Shown: positions 1 to 7,132, counted from the stretch's first letter. The stretch is DNA of 11,482 nt from Bacteroidales bacterium (GCA_008933525.1 WBUV01000059.1:1-11482), one strand, 5' to 3'. The notes: generated by a model from the letters alone, not told the origin. Made by a program: numbers and translations.

Positions 1-941
1 ATACTATTCTGCAATAAATAGTTAGCCACAAAAGGATTTTTCTGATTTAAATCCGGCATATGATGGTCGAACCAGCCATTATTCATCAATTTCTTCTCAC
101 TTTCGGAGGCATGGATATCGAATATTGTTGGTATTCTATAATTTGTTCTTGTAAACTGTGGCCATTGGTTGAACCAATCGGCGCTAGGTAAATCTTTTAC
201 CCACCAATGCTCACCACCGCAATGATTAAAAATTAAATCCTTTATAACTTTCACATTCTTGCTATGAGCCTGATTTACAAAATATTTATACAGCTCATTT
301 GTTCCAAAACGAGCATCAATTTTGTAAAAATCTGTAATAGCGTAACCATGATACGACCACTGGGGTTGATTATTCTCTAAAACAGGAGTCATCCATAGAG
401 AGGTAACGCCTAGCTGATTAAAGTAATCCAAATGATTAATAATGCCCTGTAAATCGCCACCATGCCTTGCGTAAGGCTCTTTGCGGTTGTGCTTATCGGG
501 CATACCTTTAACTGAATCGATACATGAATTTCCATCGGAAAATCTATCGGGAACAATTAAGTAAACTACGTCGGAGTTATCAAAACCTTTTCGTTCAGCA
601 GAGCCTTTCTCCCGGTCCTTCAATTCATATTGAGTTACAAGTGGTTTGCCCTTTGGAAACTTAAATTCAATTGGAAGTTTTCCCGACACTGCATCGGAAC
701 TAATGGTCAAGTTCAAAAAAAGATAGTTCGGATTTTCAACCTTCTCAATACTTTCTAGAATAACTCCTTTGTAATTTATGGAAACATTGGCAGTAGAAAT
801 ATTTTGCCCATAAACCATCAGTTGTAACTTCTGATTTTTCATCCCTACCCACCAATTTGGCGGGTCAATTCTGCTTACTTTTTGTGAATAGCCATTCATA
901 AAGAACAGAATTAAAGTAATTGATAATAAATGCCTTAACAT
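1..941 (-). CDS. Secreted GH13 cyclomaltodextrinase / neopullulanase, N-terminal part (truncated by window edge)
   Basis: Reading down from the ATG at 941 gives 313 codons open to the window edge, about half of the usual 600-620 residues. Residues 1-20 are a signal peptide (MLRHLLSITLILFFMNGYSQ), so the enzyme should act in the periplasm or at the cell surface. Residues 24 to about 110 match the cyclomaltodextrinase N-terminal beta-sandwich domain (RIDPPNWWVGM, LQLMVYGQN). The GH13 barrel starts near 124 (VVYLIVPDRFSDG) and continues with HGGDLQGI (160-167), LGVTSLWMTPV (177-187), YHGYAITDFY (197-206) and conserved region I, DLIFNH (235-240). The catalytic Asp, Glu and Asp of regions II-IV lie beyond the window, so activity cannot be confirmed. 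The family hydrolyses cyclodextrins, pullulan or maltodextrins to maltose, which fits the maltose phosphorylase cluster next to it. The SusA neopullulanase of Bacteroides is the closest type I recognise. Confidence 0.93.
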   Translation of the reverse strand, partial: MLRHLLSITLILFFMNGYSQKVSRIDPPNWWVGMKNQKLQLMVYGQNISTANVSINYKGVILESIEKVENPNYLFLNLTISSDAVSGKLPIEFKFPKGKPLVTQYELKDREKGSAERKGFDNSDVVYLIVPDRFSDGNSCIDSVKGMPDKHNRKEPYARHGGDLQGIINHLDYFNQLGVTSLWMTPVLENNQPQWSYHGYAITDFYKIDARFGTNELYKYFVNQAHSKNVKVIKDLIFNHCGGEHWWVKDLPSADWFNQWPQFTRTNYRIPTIFDIHASESEKKLMNNGWFDHHMPDLNQKNPFVANYLLQNS

Positions 942-965
942 AATTCACTTAACTTATTAGGTTAT

Positions 966-999
966 AAAAAAAGAGGTTGCCAAAGCGGACAACCTCTTT
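966..999 (-). terminator. Intrinsic terminator after fba
   Basis: A perfect 10-bp stem, AAAGAGGTTG (970-979) with CAACCTCTTT (990-999), encloses a 10-nt loop and is followed on the minus strand by a T run (966-972). It begins 15 nt past the fba stop codon. The T run ends only 24 nt before the ATG of the GH13 gene. Confidence 0.9.
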
Positions 1000-1014
1000 A
1001 CAATTAGTTAAATA

Positions 1015-2085
1015 TTAACCTCTTCCAATGGCATTAAGGTCGGCAAATGCCTCCTTAAGCCTAATAACTATCGACTCTTCGCCTTTGCGTAACCATACAC
1101 GTGGGTCGTAGTACTTTTTATTTGGAGAGTCCTCACCTTCCGGATTACCAATTTGACCTTGTAAGTAATCCTTCTTAGCGGTATAGTAATTCTTAATTCC
1201 TTCCCAGTAAGCCCACTGTAAATCGGTATCGATATTCATCTTGATTACACCGTAGCTAATGGCTTCCTCAATTTTTTCCTTCTCAGAACCGCTACCTCCG
1301 TGGAATACAAAGTTTACAGGTTTCGCTGCGGTTCCAAATTTTTTCTCAATCAATTCCTGTGAATTTTTAAGAATACCAGGATTTAACACCACATTTCCGG
1401 GCTTATAAACACCGTGAACGTTACCAAACGATGCTGCAATGGTGAAATTTGGGCTAATCTTCATTAGTTCCTCGTAAGCATAGGCAACCTCCTCTGGCTG
1501 AGTGTAAAGTTTAGAGCTATCAACACCAGTATTATCAACACCATCCTCCTCTCCACCGGTTACACCAAGCTCTATCTCTAAGGTCATTCCCATTTTAGCC
1601 ATGCGGGTAAGGTATTTCTTACAAATCTCGATATTCTCATGAAGTGGTTCTTCCGATAAATCGAGCATATGTGAACTGAAAAGAGGTTTTCCAGTCTCCT
1701 TAAAGTGTTTTTCGCCAGCATCGAGTAGACCATCAATCCAAGGTAGGAGTTTTTTTGCAGCGTGGTCGGTATGAAGTACAACAGGAACACCGTAGGCCTC
1801 AGCCATAAGATGAACATGCTTTGCACCACTAATTGCACCTAAAATACTAGCCTTTTGACCATCGTTGGATAATGTTTTACCAGCTATAAACGATGCTCCA
1901 CTATTTGAAAACTGAATAATTACAGGTGAGCCAACCTCTCTGGCAGTTTCCAAAACTGCATTCATTGTATTTGTTCCTGTTACGTTAACTGCAGGAAGAG
2001 CAAATTTTTCAGATTTGGCGTACTCAAATAGGTCGCTCAGCTGTTTGCCAGTTATAATTCCGGCTTGAAATCGTTTTGTAGTCAT
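1015..2085 (-). CDS. fbaA: Class II fructose-bisphosphate aldolase
   Basis: This zinc-dependent enzyme reversibly cleaves fructose 1,6-bisphosphate to dihydroxyacetone phosphate and glyceraldehyde 3-phosphate in the cytoplasm. The product is 356 residues, close to the 359 of E. coli FbaA (class IIA). Visible motifs are HTDHAAK with the catalytic Asp107 and zinc ligand His108, the LEIELGVTGGEEDG block (169-182) with Glu180, NVHGVY with His224, FHGGSGS with His262, and KMNIDTD with Asn284. All sit at a constant offset of two from my recollection of the E. coli active-site residues. The gene starts 50 nt after the maltose phosphorylase stop and ends at a strong terminator, so it may be the last gene of that operon. 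A TACCTTTA box before it could also give it its own promoter. Its place inside a maltose cluster is unusual. Confidence 0.97.
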   Translation of the reverse strand: MTTKRFQAGIITGKQLSDLFEYAKSEKFALPAVNVTGTNTMNAVLETAREVGSPVIIQFSNSGASFIAGKTLSNDGQKASILGAISGAKHVHLMAEAYGVPVVLHTDHAAKKLLPWIDGLLDAGEKHFKETGKPLFSSHMLDLSEEPLHENIEICKKYLTRMAKMGMTLEIELGVTGGEEDGVDNTGVDSSKLYTQPEEVAYAYEELMKISPNFTIAASFGNVHGVYKPGNVVLNPGILKNSQELIEKKFGTAAKPVNFVFHGGSGSEKEKIEEAISYGVIKMNIDTDLQWAYWEGIKNYYTAKKDYLQGQIGNPEGEDSPNKKYYDPRVWLRKGEESIVIRLKEAFADLNAIGRG

Positions 2086-2108
2086 AGTTAATTATGTTAA
2101 ATGCACCG

Positions 2109-2116
2109 TAAAGGTA
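2109..2116 (-). promoter_or_regulatory. Possible -7 promoter box for fba
   Basis: The minus strand reads TACCTTTA, seven of eight positions of the Bacteroidota box if the two free positions are counted (TAnnTTTG). It lies 23 nt before the fba ATG. No clear TTG stands 19-21 nt upstream; the nearest is at about 24 nt. An internal promoter is possible but weakly supported. Confidence 0.3.
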
Positions 2117-2135
2117 ACACTTTCAATTTTATAAC

Positions 2136-4460
2136 CTATGCAAAAACTTGCTTTTGCACAGGTATAGTTATTGAGCTATTTGGAAGAACCTTTTGCTCCT
2201 TGCCGTAAATCTTAAAGATTAATGAATCGCCAACCTCATTGAAAATTGTTACATCGCTGTTTGTAACATTAATCTTTAAGGTATTCTCGCGATACCAAAC
2301 CTTGAAGCTGTACGATTTCCATTCCGTAGGAATTAATGGGTTGAAACTCAACATATCCTCACGAATACGCATTCCACCAAATCCTTCAACAATTGAAATC
2401 CAAGTGCCGGCCATACTTGTAATGTGTAAACCTTCCTTAACCTCGTGGTTATAGTCATCCAAGTCTAAACGGGCTGTGCGAACATAAAGTTCATAAGCTT
2501 TGCTCCCATTTCCAATGCGTGATGCTAGAACACTATGTACGCAAGGCGAAAGCGATGACTCGTGAACAGTGCGAGCCTCGTAAAACTCGTAGTTACGTTT
2601 GATTGTATCGGTATCGAATCTATCCTCAAGGAAGTACATACCCTGCAAAACATCGGCCTGTTTGATAAAGCAAGAGCGTAGAATGCGGTCCCAACTCCAC
2701 TTTTGGTTCAATGGGCGTTCCTTAACATCCAAATCCTTCACTAGAATTTGCTCCTTATCCATATAGCCTTCCTGCTGTAGGTAAACGCCTAATTTATTAT
2801 CTTCTGGATAGAACATATCACCACGAATCTCGCGCCATTTAACAACCTCCTTGCTATCGTCGAACTTGATACGTCCAACTAGCTCAGCGTATTTAGCTGA
2901 ATCCTGCGATTTAACGTACTGAGCGGCCTCATCGGCGTACTCCATACACCAGCAAGCAATAAAGTTGGTGTACCAGTTATTATTTACGTTATTCTCGTAC
3001 TCATTTGGACCAGTTACACCAAGCATAACATACTTGCCCTTTTCGGCTGAGAAATTAATACGTTGCGCCCAAAAACGAGCAATACCAATAAGCAGTTCAA
3101 GACCAAAGTTTACAAGATAACTCTTATCGCCAGTATAACGAACATAGTTATAAACTGCAAAGGCAATTGCTCCATTACGGTGAATTTCCTCGAAAGTGAT
3201 TTCCCACTCGTTATGGCACTCCTCGCCATTCATTGTTACCATTGGATACAATGCCGCGCCATCCTTAAATCCAAGTTTTGCAGCGTTCTCAATGGCTTTA
3301 TCGAGTTGCTTGTAGCGATACAGAAGTAACTGACGGGCAACTTTTTGTCCGTGTGTAACCATATAGAATGGCAAGCAGTATGCCTCCGTGTCCCAGTAGG
3401 TTGAACCACCATACTTCTCGCCAGTAAAACCTTTAGGGCCAATATTCAAACGTTCATCCTTGCCTGTGTAGGTTTGGCTAAGCTGGAAGATATTGAAACG
3501 AATACCCTGCTGAGCAGCCACATCGCCCTCAATGGTGATATCGCTATGCAGCCAAATTTCAGCCCAAGCGTTTTTCTGCTCCTCAAACATTCTATCGAAA
3601 CCCTTTGCAATTGCTGCATCCATCGATTTCTCAAGAACCTTAGGGAAAGTTCCTTTCTCGTGATTCAAACTTGAAATAACTGCAGCAAACTTATAAAGAG
3701 TAACCTCATCGCCAGATTTTAGGTTGACAGAGAAACGGTTATCAACGTACTTCTCAGAGGTATTAACCTGAGGATTTACGTTTGCCTGCTGACCATTAAC
3801 ATAAACAAAATTACGCATTGCGTGCCCTACGTGAAAATCAAGTTTCTTGGTGCGACACACAATGTAACTTAAAGTATTCCCTTTGATATCGATAATATCC
3901 CAGAACTTTTCGCCGTAGTTAGAATCCTCGTTATGCACATCGGCATCGAGGTATGGCCTTAATTCTACAGTAGCATCGGAGTTAAGCACCTTTACGCTAT
4001 AGCGAATAGCACCAATCTCGCTATCAACCATACTTAAAAAGCGTAACGCTTTAACTGCAACCTTTATACCCGATTGCAACTCGCAAATAAACGAACGCTC
4101 AAGGTATCCCTCCTTCATATTGAGTACCCTGCGGAAATCGTTTACTTTACATTTAGCCAAGTCTAGCACCTCATTGTTGATATAGACATCAATACCAATC
4201 CAATTGGTTGAGTTTATTACTTTTGCAAAATACTCAGGATAACCATTTTTCCACCAACCTACGCGGGTTTTATCGGGATAGTAAACTCCGCCAATGTAGC
4301 TTCCCTGTAGGGTACTGCCGCTAAACTTCTCCTCAAAGTTTGCTCTCTGCCCCATTGCACCATTACCAATGCTGAAGATACTCTCCGAAGCACGGGTGTT
4401 CTCAGGAACAAAACCTTCCTCAATGATGCACCATTCATCGTGTTTTAAGTATGAGTTCAT
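2136..4460 (-). CDS. mapA: GH65 maltose phosphorylase
   Basis: This cytoplasmic enzyme splits maltose with phosphate into glucose and beta-D-glucose 1-phosphate, with inversion. The 774 residues match full-length GH65 disaccharide phosphorylases: an N-terminal beta-sandwich (to about 290), an (alpha/alpha)6 barrel (about 320-690) and a small C-terminal beta domain. In the barrel, GPNEYEN (484-490) carries the expected general acid Glu487, the same number I recall for Lactobacillus brevis maltose phosphorylase. The phosphate-binding motif RTVHESSLSP is at 630-639, and KQADVLQ is at 600-606. HNEWEITFE (416-424) matches the loop that, as I recall, sets maltose rather than trehalose specificity in lactobacillus enzymes. 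It lies 59 nt after pgmB, whose product consumes beta-glucose 1-phosphate. Kojibiose or nigerose phosphorylase is possible but less likely with a GH13 maltodextrinase nearby. Confidence 0.93.
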   Translation of the reverse strand: MNSYLKHDEWCIIEEGFVPENTRASESIFSIGNGAMGQRANFEEKFSGSTLQGSYIGGVYYPDKTRVGWWKNGYPEYFAKVINSTNWIGIDVYINNEVLDLAKCKVNDFRRVLNMKEGYLERSFICELQSGIKVAVKALRFLSMVDSEIGAIRYSVKVLNSDATVELRPYLDADVHNEDSNYGEKFWDIIDIKGNTLSYIVCRTKKLDFHVGHAMRNFVYVNGQQANVNPQVNTSEKYVDNRFSVNLKSGDEVTLYKFAAVISSLNHEKGTFPKVLEKSMDAAIAKGFDRMFEEQKNAWAEIWLHSDITIEGDVAAQQGIRFNIFQLSQTYTGKDERLNIGPKGFTGEKYGGSTYWDTEAYCLPFYMVTHGQKVARQLLLYRYKQLDKAIENAAKLGFKDGAALYPMVTMNGEECHNEWEITFEEIHRNGAIAFAVYNYVRYTGDKSYLVNFGLELLIGIARFWAQRINFSAEKGKYVMLGVTGPNEYENNVNNNWYTNFIACWCMEYADEAAQYVKSQDSAKYAELVGRIKFDDSKEVVKWREIRGDMFYPEDNKLGVYLQQEGYMDKEQILVKDLDVKERPLNQKWSWDRILRSCFIKQADVLQGMYFLEDRFDTDTIKRNYEFYEARTVHESSLSPCVHSVLASRIGNGSKAYELYVRTARLDLDDYNHEVKEGLHITSMAGTWISIVEGFGGMRIREDMLSFNPLIPTEWKSYSFKVWYRENTLKINVTNSDVTIFNEVGDSLIFKIYGKEQKVLPNSSITIPVQKQVFA

Positions 4461-4519
4461 ACAGATACTATTTACTTATTACTTAACTCAAATCGTTAAA
4501 TTAATTATATATCAATTAT

Positions 4520-5179
4520 TTATGAAATAAAATAATCTTTCAAATTATCATATGTGAATTGCTTTAGATTTGGAATAACAAGGTTGGCCCTACCCAAATT
4601 GTCGGGACTACCAATGCCTACGCATCGCATACCTGCACTAATGGCGGCATCAATTCCTGCCTCTGCATCCTCAAACACAATACAGTGCTCAGGCAATTCC
4701 CCTAAAGCCTTTGCTGCAACGAGAAAAATGTCGGGAGCAGGTTTGGCAACTGAAACGCTGTTGCCATCAAGAATTGCATCGAAATGGTTTGATAGACCTA
4801 TCCTCTCAAGAATTAATGGAGCATTCTTACTGGCCGAACCAAGCGCAACCTTAACATTATGTAGTCTTAACTCCTCCAGAAGTTCCTTAGCACCAGGGAG
4901 AATCTCATCGGGTGTCATTTTAAGGATATACTCCAAATACCACTCATTTTTTTGGGTAGCCATTTGCTCCATTCTTTCCAACGGAAAGGTAAGACCTCCA
5001 ACCTCAAGCAGTATCTCAAGAGAACGCATACGGCTTACACCCTTTAAGCGTTCGTTATGTATCTCTTTAAACTCAAATCCTAACTCGTGCGCCAATCGCT
5101 TCCACGCCAAGTAGTGATACTTTGCAGTATCAACTACAACACCATCCAAGTCGAAAATACAAGCCTTAATAGGATTCAT
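4520..5179 (-). CDS. pgmB: Beta-phosphoglucomutase
   Basis: This HAD-superfamily enzyme converts beta-glucose 1-phosphate to glucose 6-phosphate through a phospho-aspartate and a glucose 1,6-bisphosphate intermediate. The product is 219 residues, typical for the family. Motif I is FDLDGVVVDT (9-18), with nucleophile Asp10 and acid/base Asp12. It is followed by the cap domain with the substrate-contacting stretch LKGVSRMRSLEILL, then motif II GSASKNA, motif III with the Lys of KPAPD, and motif IV FEDAEAGIDA, which supplies magnesium ligands. The ATG at 5179 is 8 nt past the transporter stop, so the two are surely co-transcribed. GH65 downstream makes exactly this substrate, which sets it apart from generic HAD phosphatases. 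Confidence 0.95.
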   Translation of the reverse strand: MNPIKACIFDLDGVVVDTAKYHYLAWKRLAHELGFEFKEIHNERLKGVSRMRSLEILLEVGGLTFPLERMEQMATQKNEWYLEYILKMTPDEILPGAKELLEELRLHNVKVALGSASKNAPLILERIGLSNHFDAILDGNSVSVAKPAPDIFLVAAKALGELPEHCIVFEDAEAGIDAAISAGMRCVGIGSPDNLGRANLVIPNLKQFTYDNLKDYFIS

Positions 5180-5187
5180 ATACAGAT

Positions 5188-6519
5188 TTAACTATGAGAT
5201 TCTTTAACAAACGATACTGATAACGCAGCAAATAGCATTGAAACACCGGCCATAATTATCATAAAAATTGCACTCTCGTTAAAAACAAACTTCAACAAAG
5301 TGCCCGATAGAATTCCACTAATAATCTGAGGAACAACCACAGTTATATTGAATAATCCCATATAAACTCCAGTTTTACCCGCGGGAAGTGAACGAGCCAG
5401 AATTGCGTATGGCATTGCAAGAATAGCAGCCCAAGCAACACCAACACCAACCATTGAAAAAATTAGCGCATAGTGATTCTTAAATAGGTATATTGAGAGG
5501 AATCCTAAACCACCAAGCAAAAGCGAAAATGCGTAGGTTTTCTTTCTGCCAAACTTATCGGCTATCTTATTCATAAAGATTGCGAAAATTGCAGCGAATA
5601 CGCTATAAAGCCCAAATAGAACACCAACCCAGTTGGCAGCCTCGTTGTATGCTTCCGATGTTGAGTCGCCAATAGTAGTTCCCCATATATGCTGAGATAC
5701 CGCTGGAGTTGTGTAAACCCACATAATAAACAATGCAAACCAAGAGAAAAACTGAACAACAGCAAGTTGTCCCATAACTTTTGGCATACTAAATAGGGTT
5801 TTAAAGAACCCTGTATGCTCTGCGGCCTTCTCTTCCTCCAAAGTTTTTCCTTGGTACTCGGCAAACTCTTTGGGTGGATACTCCTTTGTTCTGAATACAG
5901 TCCAAAGAACCGAAACTAATAGTATAGAGCCACCTATATAAAACGACCAAATTACAGAATCAGGCACTTGACCTTCCGGTGCTGTATTTGAAATACCTAT
6001 GTAATTAGTAAGCACAAATGGTAGGAACGAACCGATAACTGCACCCAAGTTAATTAGCAAAGTTTGAATGGAGTAACCTTGATTTGTTTGCTCATCGGGG
6101 GTCATATCGGCCACAAGGGAGCGGAATGGCTGGAAAGTCACATTAAACGATGCATCCATAAAAGCAAACATCAATGCTCCAAATAGTATTGGAGGAATAA
6201 TAGCCACAGCCCAGTTTGCATTGGGTAAGAAAAACATACCTATAGCAGCAGCAATTGCACCACCAAAAATAAACGGACTCCGACGGCCTAAACGATTCCA
6301 AGTTCTATCGCTGGCTGCTCCAACCCAAGGCTGAATAACCAACCCCATTATTGGTGCTAAAAGCCAAAAGAAAGATAAATGGTGCAAATCGGCACCAAGG
6401 TTTGATAATATACGCGAAACATTGGCATTTTGGAGCGCAAATCCGGCTTGTACTCCAAGGAATCCAAAGCTGAGATTCCAAATTTGCCAAAAGCTAAGTT
6501 TAGGTTTCTTTATCATCAT
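5188..6519 (-). CDS. MFS sugar:cation symporter, probably maltose importer
   Basis: An inner-membrane protein of 443 residues with about 12 hydrophobic segments, of the SLC45/sucrose-maltose proton symporter type. Characteristic are QPWVGAASDR...NRLGRRSPFIF (63-85), the first cytoplasmic loop signature of that branch, and its second-half counterpart NKIADKFGRKKTY (317-329). A hydrophilic central loop lies at about 210-240 (EEEKAAEH). The frame is open upstream to a TTG at 6546, but that codon lies inside a perfect TACTTTTG promoter box. I therefore place the start at ATG 6519; ATG 6516 is equally possible. It is the first gene of the operon with pgmB (8 nt gap) and maltose phosphorylase, so intact maltose is the likely substrate, since phosphorolysis occurs in the cytoplasm. 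Substrate and coupling ion are inferred. Confidence 0.88.
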   Translation of the reverse strand: MMIKKPKLSFWQIWNLSFGFLGVQAGFALQNANVSRILSNLGADLHHLSFFWLLAPIMGLVIQPWVGAASDRTWNRLGRRSPFIFGGAIAAAIGMFFLPNANWAVAIIPPILFGALMFAFMDASFNVTFQPFRSLVADMTPDEQTNQGYSIQTLLINLGAVIGSFLPFVLTNYIGISNTAPEGQVPDSVIWSFYIGGSILLVSVLWTVFRTKEYPPKEFAEYQGKTLEEEKAAEHTGFFKTLFSMPKVMGQLAVVQFFSWFALFIMWVYTTPAVSQHIWGTTIGDSTSEAYNEAANWVGVLFGLYSVFAAIFAIFMNKIADKFGRKKTYAFSLLLGGLGFLSIYLFKNHYALIFSMVGVGVAWAAILAMPYAILARSLPAGKTGVYMGLFNITVVVPQIISGILSGTLLKFVFNESAIFMIIMAGVSMLFAALSVSFVKESHS

Positions 6520-6543
6520 CAATAAATTATTTTTGATAGAATT

Positions 6544-6551
6544 CAAAAGTA
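6544..6551 (-). promoter_or_regulatory. -7 promoter box of the maltose operon
   Basis: The minus strand reads TACTTTTG, a perfect match to TAnnTTTG, ending 24 nt before the proposed transporter ATG at 6519. Transcription would start near 6538, giving a leader of about 20 nt. No TTG stands 19-21 nt upstream, where the sequence is a T-rich tract, so the -33 element is weak and activation by a regulator is plausible. Confidence 0.55.
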
Positions 6552-6632
6552 TGGTAAAAAAATGTTAAAAAAAATACATTCACATCACCAAACCCTTGTA
6601 AATAAATGAGTTTAGAGGCTACAAGTCGCATT

Positions 6633-6646
6633 TCAATCGTTTTCGA
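6633..6646. promoter_or_regulatory. Possible second, degenerate LacI-type half-operator
   Basis: The minus strand reads TCGAAAACGATTGA. Its first half fits the LacI-family pattern CGAAAACGTTTTCG well, while the second half is poor. The centre is 88 bp from that of the better site at 6719-6734 and about 90 bp from the -7 box. It is suggestive only because of the nearby stronger site. Confidence 0.2.
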
Positions 6647-6718
6647 AGCACTGGAAAAAAAATTCACATTTCATAAAATATTTTTGCCTTGAAACCCTTG
6701 AAAAGTCGAATAAATAGG

Positions 6719-6734
6719 CCGTAAACGTTTGCGG
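6719..6734. promoter_or_regulatory. Candidate LacI-family operator for the maltose operon
   Basis: CCGTAAACGTTTGCGG is a 16-bp palindrome around a central CG with only one mismatched pair (T6722/G6731). The core AAACGTTT flanked by CG-rich ends is the classic form of LacI/PurR-family operators. LacI-type regulators often control maltose and maltodextrin genes, including in Bacteroidota. It lies about 170 bp upstream of the -7 box at 6544-6551 and 13 bp past the orphan terminator. No regulator gene is in the window. Confidence 0.45.
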
Positions 6735-6747
6735 AATTATTGAAAAC

Positions 6748-6775
6748 AAAAAAGGTTATCCGTTTTGGATAACCT
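6748..6775 (-). terminator. Leftward intrinsic terminator with no gene before it
   Basis: A perfect 9-bp stem, AGGTTATCC (6753-6761) with GGATAACCT (6767-6775), has a 5-nt loop and is followed on the minus strand by six T (6748-6753). The plus strand has no T run, so it works leftward. prfC already has its own terminator 360 bp upstream. This one must therefore stop a small RNA, read-through, or transcription from the repeat element. Confidence 0.8.
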
Positions 6776-6880
6776 ATATTAAAGTTAAATGAAAAACAAT
6801 TACAATATGATTACTAGCAACTATATACAAATAAAGTATCTAAACCATTCACTATCAGACTTACAATTGCATTAGAAACT

Positions 6881-6908
6881 CTTACTTTTTCCATGATGAA
6901 AAAGTAAG
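6881..6908. repeat. Perfect 11-bp hairpin at the edge of the nested element
   Basis: CTTACTTTTTC (6881-6891) and GAAAAAGTAAG (6898-6908) are perfect reverse complements around a 6-nt loop. There is no T tract after either arm, so it is not a standard terminator. The right arm can alternatively pair with 7052-7062, the outermost tier of the larger palindrome. Confidence 0.75.
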
Positions 6909-7062
6909 CAAAAAATCTAGGCAAAACTATGCTTCTAACCGCTCTGCATAAAGTTAAGAATTTCTGCAAAAGTAGGCAAGCCCCTTTTGCGAAATTCTAA
7001 GACTTCATGAATTCACGCCTGCTCTGGCGCGCAGTTTTGCCAATCCCACCCGCTCACTTTTA
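6898..7062. repeat. Nested imperfect palindrome of about 165 bp (possible MITE- or REP-like element)
   Basis: Three pairs of arms are concentric on about 6980. The outer pair is GAAAAAGTAAG (6898-6908) with CTCACTTTTAC (7052-7062), 9 of 11 pairing. The middle pair is GGCAAAACT (6920-6928) with AGTTTTGCC (7033-7041), a perfect 9 bp that extends to 13 positions with one mismatch and one G.U pair. The inner pair is TTAAGAATTTCTGCAAAAG (6954-6972) with CTTTTGCGAAATTCTAA (6984-7000), 17 pairs with two one-base bulges and an 11-nt loop. The spacers between outer and middle arms are 11 and 10 nt. Short palindromic elements with AAAAAGTAA-type arms are, from memory, common dispersed intergenic repeats in Bacteroidota, so this is probably a repeat copy. 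A structured RNA is the alternative. Confidence 0.6.
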
Positions 7063-7132
7063 CAATCTTCATCTTGAAGTTCAAACTTTTTTACATCAAT
7101 CGGTAGACTTCTTCTACATACTCTAATTATAC

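Noticed and set aside
1584..1838. Overlapping open frames within fba, mapA, prfC and the symporter gene on both strands
   Set aside because: All are contained within well-supported genes in other frames and show no domain motifs.
2139..2158. Inverted repeat TGCAAAA-N6-TTTTGCA at the end of the maltose phosphorylase gene
   Set aside because: It is inside the coding sequence, A/T-rich, and not followed by a T run on the minus strand, so it is not an intrinsic terminator.
4554..5114. A 186-codon plus-strand reading frame
   Set aside because: It lies entirely opposite pgmB, whose motifs are complete. The product is Ser/Pro/Arg-rich without any recognisable domain, as expected of an antisense shadow.
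6679..6686. Perfect TATTTTTG -7 box on the plus strand
   Set aside because: There is no -33 TTG at the right spacing and no plus-strand gene, RNA or terminator downstream. A six-base-fixed motif is expected by chance in this A/T-rich region.
6814..6894. A 26-codon minus-strand reading frame (MEKVRVSNAIVSL...) in the gap between prfC and the maltose operon
   Set aside because: Its ATG lies in the loop of the 6881-6908 hairpin, it has no family resemblance, and short frames of this length are expected by chance in A/T-rich DNA.
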